From Candidatus Krumholzibacteriia bacterium (lineage in GTDB: Bacteria > Krumholzibacteriota > Krumholzibacteriia > Krumholzibacteriales > Krumholzibacteriaceae), in contig JAPLKY010000076.1 of assembly GCA_026387805.1 (NCBI GenBank), forward strand, positions 1-8,926: DNA of 8,926 bases. Direction: 5' to 3'. The notes beneath the pieces were generated by a model. It did not search any database. It saw only the letters and a program-made list of their open reading frames with translations, and was not told the DNA's origin. The stretch's first letter is position 1, and every line of letters starts with the position of its first letter. The position numbers and the translations under genes are program-made. This document shows, piece by piece, positions 1 to 6,050 of the stretch.

Positions 1-2
1 GC

Positions 3-1457
3 GAGGATCTCATCGCGAGGAAGCTGTACGGCAGCGACGCGCGAACCGTTCTCGCGGAGGTGGAGTACCGCCTCGGAAACAAGGAAGCGGCCCTAGCGCT
101 CCTCGAGGAGCTCCGGAACGACCCCGAAATCTCCCCGTTCCAAATTCTCAGGTTCATCGCGAAGGTGAATCTCGAGCTCGATAGACCCGGAGAGGCGCGC
201 CGGATCCTCCTCGAGGCAAGCAGACTCCGCGAAGCGGATTTCTACGTCTTCTACGAACTCGGCCTCCTCGATGCCGACGCGGGCAAGACCGACAGCGCGC
301 TCGCGGCGCTCGAGAAGGCGCTCGAGATCGACCCCGATTACGTGAACGCGCGCGTCGCGCGGGCTCGGCTCCTGAGGGGCGCCGGTCGCACGAGCGAGGC
401 GGAGACGGAGTATCGGGAGATTCTGCGTTTCGAATCGTTCAACCGCGACGCGGTCGAAGGGCTCGCGGAGATTCTCTTCACGGAGCGAAAGTACGCGGAA
501 GGGGCGGCGCTTCTCGCGCCGTTGCACGATAACGGGTCGCTCGACGAAAGGGGAGAGCTCATCTACGGCAGATTCCTTTACAGAGCGGGGATGAACGAGC
601 AGGCCCTTTCCGTCTTCAACGGGCTCATGAAGAAGACGGGAGAGAGCCCCGCCCTCCTCAGGGTCGTTTCCGAAATGGAGATAGAGCGGGGGCATTTCAG
701 GACCGCGTACGGGTATCTGAAGAGGCTCATCGAGCTCGAGCCGGACCGCTTCGAGAACTACATCGGTCTTCTCCTCATTTGCTATCGCGGGGCCGAAGGC
801 CCTTCGGGACCGGATGAGGCGCTTGAGCTCTCCGAGGCGGAGCGGCGGGCCTATCTCGCGAAGGCCGCGGGGCGTGCGGGGGAGGATTCGGCGGAGGATA
901 ATTTCCTTCTGGGTTCGATCCTGCGCAAGGGGGGAGAGGTGGAGGATGCCGAGCGGTTTCTCCTGAAGGCCGAGCGGCTCGATCCGAAGAATGAGAGCAC
1001 GGCAATGGAGCTTGCGATGCTGTACGGGCACGCGGGACGATTCGACGACGCGCTCGGGCGCATCATTCCATTGTACGACGGCAATCGGGAGGATCCCGTC
1101 GTGGCCAATCTCTACGGGTATCTCCTCGCGGAGAAGGGAGAGAATCTGGATCTCGCCGAAACGCTCCTCGGCAAGGCGCTGGATCGGGAACCGGAGAACG
1201 GGTATTTCCTCGACAGCCTCGGGTGGATACGGTACAAGAAGGGGCAATTCCGCGATGCCCTCGGCATCTTTCTCAAGGCGCTGGACAGAGTGCCCGACGA
1301 CGCGGTGATCTGGGATCATGTGGGCGACACCTACCTCAAGCTGAACGAACCGGCGAAGGCTCTCGAGGCGTACGAGAAATCGCTCGCTATCGATCCGGCC
1401 GGCGCGGGCGTCGGCGAAAAGGCGAGAAAGCTCAGGAGCGATGAGAAGGTTCGATAG
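3..1457 (+). CDS. TPR-repeat protein, 5'-partial, upstream of LolB-like lipoprotein gene
   Basis: The reading frame is open from the first full codon at position 3 to the stop at 1455-1457. The gene therefore begins before the window, and the GTG at 60 is only the first start-like codon seen. The product is almost entirely helix-turn-helix TPR repeats. Signatures include A-x-x-x-Y-G/L near each first helix and D/E-P at repeat ends, for example LEKALEIDPDY, KAERLDPKN, KALDREPEN and KSLAIDPAG. The late block with YFLDSLGW, then WDHVGDTYLKL, resembles the TPR proteins encoded just upstream of lolB in many proteobacteria and of DUF4292 lipoprotein genes in Bacteroidota (family knowledge). No catalytic motif is visible; such proteins are protein-interaction scaffolds, probably periplasmic, but the N-terminus that would show a signal peptide is missing. 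It overlaps the next gene by 17 bp, implying co-translation. The TPR call is secure; the cellular role is inferred from the neighbour. Confidence 0.9.
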   Translation, partial: EDLIARKLYGSDARTVLAEVEYRLGNKEAALALLEELRNDPEISPFQILRFIAKVNLELDRPGEARRILLEASRLREADFYVFYELGLLDADAGKTDSALAALEKALEIDPDYVNARVARARLLRGAGRTSEAETEYREILRFESFNRDAVEGLAEILFTERKYAEGAALLAPLHDNGSLDERGELIYGRFLYRAGMNEQALSVFNGLMKKTGESPALLRVVSEMEIERGHFRTAYGYLKRLIELEPDRFENYIGLLLICYRGAEGPSGPDEALELSEAERRAYLAKAAGRAGEDSAEDNFLLGSILRKGGEVEDAERFLLKAERLDPKNESTAMELAMLYGHAGRFDDALGRIIPLYDGNREDPVVANLYGYLLAEKGENLDLAETLLGKALDREPENGYFLDSLGWIRYKKGQFRDALGIFLKALDRVPDDAVIWDHVGDTYLKLNEPAKALEAYEKSLAIDPAGAGVGEKARKLRSDEKVR

Positions 1458-2214
1458 GCGCATTGCGGCTTTTCAAGCCGCCGTGGCATTGATCGTTCTG
1501 GCGCAATCGTGCGCGACGTTCGGACCGCGCCGCGTCGAGGCGCCCTGCGACGAGCGTTTCGAGGCGCTCCTCTCTCCGGTGAAGACGGGGGAAGACGTCG
1601 AGATCGTCGGAAAGCTCCGTCTGGACCTCTCCCGGTACCGCATCAGGGGACTCATACGGGTCGCCTATTCGCCGGGGGAAGGCATGGCCCGAATCGACTT
1701 CCGGCACTCGAGTCTCTTCGGCGCGATCGAGGAGGAGGTGACGATTCTCGCCGGTGACAGCCTCGTCATCTACGATCGTGAGAGCGGGAAGTATCTCGGA
1801 AACGATTCATCCCTGGCTCTCGTGCGGAAGGAGACGGGGTGCGAGGTGGCGCCCGACGATATTCTCGTCGCGATGCTCCTCGCGCTGCCGCGGTGCGCCG
1901 AGATGCGATCCGTCTCGATTGCCCGCTCGGGAGAGACATGGCGGCTGAAGGCGGACTGGAGGAAACGACGGATCGAGATGCGCGGCGAGCGGGATTGGGG
2001 AACACGGGAATTCGAGCAGTGCTTCGCCGGCGGCGGGGGCTGCTATACCGTCTCGTATGGAAGGCCGTCGTCGTCGTCGAACCTCGCATACCCGCGCTGG
2101 GTGAGGCTCCGGAGAGAAAACGGCGGCGAAAGAGCAACCTTTGAACTAATTGAAATAAAAGCAATTACGGCAACGCCCTCTATGTTCGAATTGAACGGAA
2201 TCAATGACCGATAA
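1441..2214 (+). CDS. LolB/DUF4292-like outer-membrane lipoprotein
   Basis: A 257-residue predicted lipoprotein. The N-terminus has basic residues (MRRFDRR), a hydrophobic stretch at 9-21 and a lipobox LAQS-C with the acceptor cysteine at residue 24. The box fits the general lipobox pattern but has A rather than L at -3. The mature part (about 50-180) alternates short hydrophobic strands with basic residues: VEIVGKLRLDL, GLIRVAYSP, ARIDFRHSSLFG, EVTILAGDSLVIYD, TWRLKADW. This suits the half-barrel LolA/LolB fold, and the spacing resembles LolB or DUF4292 proteins, which receive lipoproteins at the outer membrane. Synteny behind a TPR gene supports this. AGGAG at 1434-1438 is only 2 nt from the ATG, so expression probably relies on coupling to the upstream gene. 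The last 25 codons are AT-rich compared with the rest. Lipoprotein status is fairly certain; LolB-like function is inference. Confidence 0.65.
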   Translation: MRRFDRRIAAFQAAVALIVLAQSCATFGPRRVEAPCDERFEALLSPVKTGEDVEIVGKLRLDLSRYRIRGLIRVAYSPGEGMARIDFRHSSLFGAIEEEVTILAGDSLVIYDRESGKYLGNDSSLALVRKETGCEVAPDDILVAMLLALPRCAEMRSVSIARSGETWRLKADWRKRRIEMRGERDWGTREFEQCFAGGGGCYTVSYGRPSSSSNLAYPRWVRLRRENGGERATFELIEIKAITATPSMFELNGINDR

Positions 2215-2252
2215 CGGATGAACAATAATTGCCGCGTCTCATCGCGCAACCG

Positions 2253-2281
2253 GGAACTTTTCCGAATGCAGGGTGTTCAAA
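2253..2281 (+). promoter_or_regulatory. ECF (sigma-E-like) promoter motif, probably autoregulatory
   Basis: GGAACTT at 2253-2259 is identical to the -35 element of the RpoE group of ECF sigma factors. It is followed after 17 nt by TCAAA (2277-2281), a good match to the -10 element. It stands immediately before an ECF sigma gene, as expected for self-activation. Transcription would start near 2287, inside the reading frame if the ATG at 2283 is the start codon, so either the real start is further down (TTG 2313) or the motif is fortuitous. The match is seen directly; activity is inferred. Confidence 0.45.
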
Positions 2282-2282
2282 C

Positions 2283-2960
2283 ATGACGGACGAGAAAAAT
2301 GGAGATGACGGATTGAACAGGCCGGTTGAGCTACCTCAGCGCAAGATCGATTTCGGCGAGCTCACCGACGAGGAGCTGATGCTTCTCGTCCAGGAAGGGC
2401 GGAATCAGGCGTTCGACGCCATCGTGGGGCGGTACAAGAACCGTCTCTACACGTACCTGTGCCGGCTCCTCGGGGACCGCAGCGAGGCGGAGGAATTCGC
2501 GCAGGAAACGTTCGTGAAGGCGTACATCCACGCGGAGAAATATCGGACGATCGCCCGTTTTTCGACCTGGCTCTATACGATCGCCACGAATCTCGTGCGC
2601 AATCGCGTGCGGAACGCGAAGCGGCGGCCCGCAATGGTGAGCCTCTGGTCGGAGACATCGGGCGGCGAAGAGGACGGGAAATGGATGGACCTGAGAGATG
2701 ATTCCCAGCGACCCGATTATGACATGGAGCAATCGAACCTGAACGAGCTGATCCAGGATGCCATCGAGAAGATCCCGGGCAAGTATCGCCCGGCCTTCGT
2801 CCTTCGCGAGATCAACGATTTGAGCTACGAGGAGATCGCGGCCGTGACCGGGCTGAAGCTCGGGACGGTACGCTCGCGCATCAATAGAGGGAGGGCGCAC
2901 TTCAAGAAGATGGTCGCGCCGTTCGTTGCCAAGGATTTCGAGACCAAGGGGAATGGATGA
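2283..2960 (+). CDS. ECF RNA polymerase sigma factor (RpoE/SigW-like)
   Basis: A 225-residue sigma-70 family factor of the extracytoplasmic-function type, which directs RNA polymerase to a stress regulon. Sigma region 2 spans about residues 42-112, including GDRSEAEEFAQETFVKAY (core binding and -10 recognition) and RFSTWLYTIATNLVRNRVR. A variable acidic linker runs over 120-150. Region 4 spans about 158-210 with the helix-turn-helix LSYEEIAAVTGLKLGTVRSRINRGR. Length and two-domain layout are normal for ECF factors. The ATG at 2283 has AGGG (2270-2273) 9 nt upstream. An alternative TTG at 2313 has a better GGAG (2301-2304) 8 nt upstream and would lie downstream of a transcript starting at the GGAACTT motif. 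An upstream TTG at 2229 is unlikely because it would translate through the promoter-like region. The stop overlaps the anti-sigma start as ATGA, a typical cotranslated sigma/anti-sigma pair. Confidence 0.93.
   Translation: MTDEKNGDDGLNRPVELPQRKIDFGELTDEELMLLVQEGRNQAFDAIVGRYKNRLYTYLCRLLGDRSEAEEFAQETFVKAYIHAEKYRTIARFSTWLYTIATNLVRNRVRNAKRRPAMVSLWSETSGGEEDGKWMDLRDDSQRPDYDMEQSNLNELIQDAIEKIPGKYRPAFVLREINDLSYEEIAAVTGLKLGTVRSRINRGRAHFKKMVAPFVAKDFETKGNG
2301..2315 (+). promoter_or_regulatory. Alternative ribosome-binding site and TTG start for the sigma gene
   Basis: GGAG at 2301-2304 sits 8 nt before an in-frame TTG at 2313-2315. Initiation here would remove the first ten residues (MTDEKNGDDG) and leave both sigma domains intact. 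It matters because the GGAACTT/TCAAA motif predicts a transcript start near 2287, downstream of the ATG at 2283. Confidence 0.3.
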
Positions 2961-3655
2961 TGAAATGCAGGAAAGCGCAGGATCTGTACTTCTTGAGCCG
3001 CGACGGCGCGCTCGATGAAGCCGGTCGCATGGAGCTCGCGCGCCACCTCGCGCACTGCTCTTCATGCGGGCTTCTCGTGAAGGAGATGGAGGCGAGTCTC
3101 GATGCGATAGGATCCCTTCCCGAGCTCTCCGTGAGCGACGGTTTTGAATGGAACGTGAAACGCCGTATCATGCAGGAAAAGTCGAAACTCATGCGGCGCG
3201 ACGTCGAAGGGAGTCCGTTCGTCGAAAAGCGGTGGGTATCGCGGTTCGCGCTCGGAGCGGCCGCCGCGGCCGTCGTCATCGTCGCGGCGACGTTCGTCGC
3301 GCAGCGGATCGGGATGAACGAACCCACCATCAGGGAGGTCTCCCGCGAGAATCGCGCGGGCACCGCGCTGGTCCAGATGCCGTCGGTGGAAGAAGACGCC
3401 CTTCCCGATTATCATATGAGCGGCTCCTACGCGGGTCCCCGGATGGTATCGGACAACATCTTCACGATCGAGCGGGGCGGCGAGAGCGTGCGCCAATCCC
3501 CGTTCGAGGTCGTCGCCGGTTCCCGCGAGGATTCGCTCACGCAGGAAAACGAGATGCTCAAACGGCGGGTTCAACGCCTCGAACGGCAACTCATGATCTA
3601 CCGGGGCATGCTCGACAAGGAGCGGATGCAGCGCCTCAACAATTCGCTGCCGTGA
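2957..3655 (+). CDS. Zinc-finger anti-sigma factor, single-pass membrane protein
   Basis: A 232-residue partner of the preceding ECF sigma factor, with start and stop overlapping as ATGA at 2957-2960. The N-terminal anti-sigma domain has the ZAS zinc motif: H30-x3-C34-x2-C37 (HLAHCSSC) plus C4, typical of RsrA/ChrR/RseA-like domains that bind the sigma factor in the cytoplasm. A hydrophobic, alanine/valine-rich segment at about 96-115 is a single transmembrane helix, placing roughly 115 residues outside the cytoplasm. The outer part has an acidic, low-complexity stretch, then a heptad-like charged region at about 190-225 (LTQENEMLKRRVQRLERQL) that should form a coiled coil. The family holds the sigma factor inactive until an envelope or redox signal causes release or proteolysis. 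The signal is unknown; the coiled coil may bind a sensor partner. MMKC offers two ATG starts; the first gives the overlap. Confidence 0.88.
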   Translation: MMKCRKAQDLYFLSRDGALDEAGRMELARHLAHCSSCGLLVKEMEASLDAIGSLPELSVSDGFEWNVKRRIMQEKSKLMRRDVEGSPFVEKRWVSRFALGAAAAAVVIVAATFVAQRIGMNEPTIREVSRENRAGTALVQMPSVEEDALPDYHMSGSYAGPRMVSDNIFTIERGGESVRQSPFEVVAGSREDSLTQENEMLKRRVQRLERQLMIYRGMLDKERMQRLNNSLP

Positions 3656-3706
3656 CGGACGCGATCCGGCACGTAGTCCCGGGCGGCGCCGCGAGCAAGA
3701 TTCCGC

Positions 3707-3736
3707 TTGCCCCCGAACCTCTCCCAATTCTATTAT
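3707..3736 (+). promoter_or_regulatory. Weak sigma-70-like promoter candidate before lipoprotein gene
   Basis: TTGCCC (3707-3712) and TATTAT (3731-3736) are separated by 18 nt in an otherwise GC-rich 98-bp gap. The predicted start near 3743 falls on the ribosome-binding site of the next gene, leaving a leader of only about 11 nt, which argues against it. Confidence 0.2.
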
Positions 3737-3753
3737 TTCTCCGGAGATTCGCC

Positions 3754-4779
3754 ATGAGATATCTATCGACCATCTTCGCCTTCGTGTGCCTCGGCGCCTG
3801 CGCCGCTTCGTGCGGCAGCCAGGGAGGGCCTTTCAACGCGCCGCCCGCCGGATCGTACAGCGGCATCGTTCTCGTGACGGAAACGGGCAAGCTGGAAGGC
3901 CCCACGGTGGAAATGGTGAATGCGCTTCAGCACGAGCTCGATTTCTACACGAAGAACGAGCTTCAGTTCAGGGTGCGCGTCGTCCCCGCGTTTCAGTTCG
4001 AGAAGGAAATCCCCGCCAAGAACATGGTGATCTTCGGGATCGTGAATCAGGGGAAGGTCGGCAGCATCATCGAGCAGTTCATCGGACCTTCCGGCGCCAA
4101 GGGCGTGCTCGAGGGGAAATACAGCGTGTTCAAGAAGATGAATTCCCCGGTCAAAGGCCAGCTCACCATCATCGTGACCGGTGTCTCGAATGACGGTCTC
4201 TCGGTCGCCGCGCGGGAGCAGGGCGGCATCCTCAGGAACATCATCGAGGACGGGAACCGGGAGCGTATTCGGGAGTCGATGCTCAAGCAGGGCGAAGACA
4301 CCTATCTCGAGAGGTATCTGAAAGACCGGTACGGTTTCTCATTCAGGATTCCGAACGTTTACAAGATCGACGAGGAGCGTCCCGAGATTTCCGGCGTCTC
4401 GCTCATCCATCCCGAACCGCCGCGTGTGCTTTCGGTCGCCTGGAAGGCGTTCGGGAAGGGGACGGTCTCCCTCGCGGATTCCAACGAGCTCTACCAACTC
4501 AGGTCGGACGTCACGTTCAAGCTGTTCGACAAGTACGTCATGCGGCGGGATCTCGTGAAGTTCACGGCGACGCGTCTCGGCCCGTACGCGGCGGTGCGGA
4601 TGGACGGATACTGGGAGAGCAGCATCGAACCCGCCGGCGGATCCTTCATATGCTGGTTCGTCGCCGACGGCGTCAAGTCCCGCGTCTGGCTCGTCGATTG
4701 CCTTGTGTACGCGCCCGGACAGGATAAGAACGAACTGCTGAGAGAGGCCATGGCATTCGCCGAGACCTTCAGCTTCTGA
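3754..4779 (+). CDS. DUF4837-like lipoprotein of unknown function
   Basis: A 341-residue predicted lipoprotein. The frame is open far upstream, but this ATG is chosen because GGAG (3743-3746) lies 7 nt before it and it opens directly into a signal sequence: MRYLSTIFAFVCLGAC, with lipobox LGA-C16 (a second cysteine, C20, also follows small residues). The body resembles DUF4837 lipoproteins, best known in Bacteroidota. It shows an early VLVTETGKLEGPTVEMV segment, a long helical stretch around 160-190, DRYGFSFRIPNVYKI (191-205), a WKAFGKG block (230-236) and a C-terminal GYWES....GGSFICWFV (285-303), then VDCLVYAPGQDKNELLREAMAFAETF (from 315). The family has no established function. A signal-anchored protein between the anti-sigma gene and a TPR gene may belong to an envelope cluster, but nothing visible assigns a reaction. 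The family assignment is from recalled motif pattern. Confidence 0.65.
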   Translation: MRYLSTIFAFVCLGACAASCGSQGGPFNAPPAGSYSGIVLVTETGKLEGPTVEMVNALQHELDFYTKNELQFRVRVVPAFQFEKEIPAKNMVIFGIVNQGKVGSIIEQFIGPSGAKGVLEGKYSVFKKMNSPVKGQLTIIVTGVSNDGLSVAAREQGGILRNIIEDGNRERIRESMLKQGEDTYLERYLKDRYGFSFRIPNVYKIDEERPEISGVSLIHPEPPRVLSVAWKAFGKGTVSLADSNELYQLRSDVTFKLFDKYVMRRDLVKFTATRLGPYAAVRMDGYWESSIEPAGGSFICWFVADGVKSRVWLVDCLVYAPGQDKNELLREAMAFAETFSF

Positions 4780-4801
4780 CGCGCTCGACGGGCGCATTCT
4801 C

Positions 4802-4830
4802 TTGACAGCGATTGTCGCCTCTGATAGCCT
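4802..4830 (+). promoter_or_regulatory. Sigma-70-type promoter with extended -10 element
   Basis: A perfect TTGACA (4802-4807) is followed after 17 nt by TAGCCT (4825-4830), preceded by TG at 4822-4823 as in an extended -10. Transcription would start near 4837 and give a leader of about 38 nt before the ATG at 4875. The small inverted repeat GACA-gcgat-TGTC overlaps the -35 and could be an operator half-site pair, but it is only 4 bp per arm. Confidence 0.5.
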
Positions 4831-4874
4831 CGAACGTGAATATCCGCTCACGAAGGATGGGAAGGCTGCGCACC

Positions 4875-5804
4875 ATGAGCGACGAGCTCCAAAACCTGAT
4901 CGAACGATACGATCGTGCGCGCGATTCGCGTCTTTTCGCGCCTCTCGCGGACGCGTACCGGAAGAACGGCGACGTCGATAAGGCAATCGAGATTCTCGAG
5001 CGCGGTCTCGAGAAGATGCCGCACTACGCGAGCGCCCACGTGATTCTCGGGAAATGCTACTATGACAAGGGAGCGACGGAGCGCGCGAAGGCGGAATTCC
5101 GCCGCGTTCTCGAGCTGGACGGCGAGAACCTCGTCGCGCTCAAGTTCATGGGCGATATCCTCCTTGCCGAGGACAAGCGCTCCGAGGCGGCCGAGTTCTA
5201 TCGAAGAATTCTTTCGATCGACGCGACGAACGCCGAGGTTGCGCGCGCCCTCAAGGAGATGGAGGCGTCCTTCGTCGTCAAGGAGATCGACCTCGCCGAC
5301 GCGAAATCGATGCGCGACGAACGTCCGAGGGAGCTCGCCACGATGACACTCGCCGGCATCTATGCCGCGCAGGGGTACTACAACAAAGCTCTCCGCATCT
5401 ATCACGATGTTCTCGAGCGGGAGCCCGGGAACATGGAGGCGAAGGAAATGGTCGCGAAGCTCGAGGCTCTCATGAACGTTACCGAGGCCGAGCGGGATAA
5501 GGCGTTCCGTGAGGACATTCTCACCATTTCCCTGAGCGACATCAGCGAGGGTCTCGTTTCGAGCACGGCGGGGCACGGCGGGGAGGCGGCGGACGACGGC
5601 GTGGAGACGATGCCGGGTCCCGCGAAGGATGGCGAAGGGATCGAGCCCGGGCGCGCGCTCGAGGGCGCGGCCGGGCGGGCAGCGGGGACGTCCGCGAGCG
5701 CGCCGGACGAGGACAAGTCCGAAGGCTCTTCCGGCGAGCCTGCCACGACCGATCGTGATATGGAGCAATTCCGCGATTGGCTCAAGAGGTTGCGGAACAA
5801 GTAG
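4875..5804 (+). CDS. TPR-repeat protein with disordered linker, upstream of pilT
   Basis: A 309-residue protein without signal peptide. TPR-like repeats run at about 20-52 (FAPLADAYRKNGDVDKAIEI), 53-86, 87-120 and 154-187 (MTLAGIYAAQGYYNKALRIY). An acidic Gly/Ala/Pro-rich linker at about 225-295 is probably disordered, and the protein ends in a short amphipathic motif (MEQFRDWLKRLRNK) like that of other bacterial TPR adaptor proteins. The start at 4875 is preferred because GGAAGG (4860-4865) lies 9 nt upstream and MSDELQNLIERY is a usual opening for this type. ATG 4857 has poor spacing, and TTG 4812 would lie inside the promoter. The role is probably protein interaction. Position before pilT hints at pilus assembly or motility, but the terminator between them means they need not be co-transcribed. 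No partner is identifiable from sequence. Confidence 0.85.
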   Translation: MSDELQNLIERYDRARDSRLFAPLADAYRKNGDVDKAIEILERGLEKMPHYASAHVILGKCYYDKGATERAKAEFRRVLELDGENLVALKFMGDILLAEDKRSEAAEFYRRILSIDATNAEVARALKEMEASFVVKEIDLADAKSMRDERPRELATMTLAGIYAAQGYYNKALRIYHDVLEREPGNMEAKEMVAKLEALMNVTEAERDKAFREDILTISLSDISEGLVSSTAGHGGEAADDGVETMPGPAKDGEGIEPGRALEGAAGRAAGTSASAPDEDKSEGSSGEPATTDRDMEQFRDWLKRLRNK

Positions 5805-5827
5805 AACGGACCGGACGACACATAGAA

Positions 5828-5845
5828 CGCGCCTGAAACGGCGCG
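5828..5845 (+). other. GC-rich stem-loop ahead of terminator
   Basis: CGCGCC (5828-5833), loop TGAAAC, GGCGCG (5840-5845) form a perfect 6-bp stem 24 nt downstream of the TPR stop codon. It has no T tract of its own. It may stabilise the 3' end of the transcript or assist the terminator that follows. Confidence 0.5.
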
Positions 5846-5869
5846 GGCGCCCCGGGCACGATCCTCATT

Positions 5870-5896
5870 CCGGCCTTCCGCGGCCGGCCTTTTTTT
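5870..5896 (+). terminator. Rho-independent terminator after TPR gene
   Basis: CCGGCC (5870-5875), loop TTCCGC, GGCCGG (5882-5887), two C residues and then seven T residues (5890-5896). A perfect 6-bp all-GC stem with a 6-nt loop and T7 run is a classic intrinsic terminator. It ends the TPR transcription unit and separates it from pilT. Confidence 0.8.
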
Positions 5897-5904
5897 CCCC
5901 GAAT

Positions 5905-5920
5905 CGGCCTGATCCTTGCA
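5905..5920 (+). promoter_or_regulatory. Candidate sigma-54 (-24/-12) promoter for pilT
   Basis: CGGCCTGATCCTTGCA aligns to the sigma-54 consensus TGGCACG-N4-TTGCW with correct spacing. The invariant GG (5906-5907) and GC (5918-5919) are exactly placed; mismatches are at the first T and the internal A and C. Transcription would start near 5931, leaving a leader of about 120 nt. RpoN control of type IV pilus genes is known in other bacteria. No enhancer-binding protein gene is in the window, so this remains a candidate. Confidence 0.4.
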
Positions 5921-5970
5921 CAAAATAGCGGCTGGGAGAGTCCGATGCCGCACGGGCGTTGGAAGAATCG

Positions 5971-6006
5971 TAACCATTTGGTATCGCATGCGATAACCGT
6001 ATTTGG
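5971..6006 (+). promoter_or_regulatory. 14-bp palindrome between TAACC/TTTGG direct repeats, possible operator
   Basis: TATCGCATGCGATA (5982-5995) is a perfect 14-bp palindrome. It is bracketed by two imperfect direct repeats: TAACC-A-TTTGG (5971-5981) and TAACC-GTA-TTTGG (5994-6006), whose starts are 23 bp apart, about two helical turns. The block is AT-richer than its surroundings and lies 45-80 bp before the pilT start. This geometry suits binding of a dimeric regulator, which is inference. Confidence 0.4.
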
Positions 6007-6031
6007 CAAGCGGCGTGATTCGCATTATGAG
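6003..6031 (+). promoter_or_regulatory. Weak sigma-70-like promoter candidate immediately before pilT
   Basis: TTGGCA (6003-6008) and TATGAG (6026-6031) are 17 nt apart. The start would fall near 6038, within the ribosome-binding site, so the leader would be very short. It is an alternative to the sigma-54-like element upstream. Confidence 0.2.
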
Positions 6032-6050
6032 CATCGGGAAGGTGTGATGC

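Noticed and set aside
93..1463. Long antisense open frame (456 codons) over the first TPR gene
   Set aside because: It mirrors GC-rich codon bias of the + strand TPR gene, shows no recognisable domain, and would cover a gene with clear TPR repeats.
3656..3700. GC-rich inverted repeats after the anti-sigma gene as a terminator
   Set aside because: Short GCGGCGCCGC-type symmetry is present, but no T tract follows and such words are expected by chance at this base composition.
3148..3753. Upstream extension of the DUF4837-like frame by 202 codons
   Set aside because: It overlaps the anti-sigma gene in another frame, is arginine-rich noise, and would bury the lipoprotein signal sequence at 3754 that has its own ribosome-binding site.
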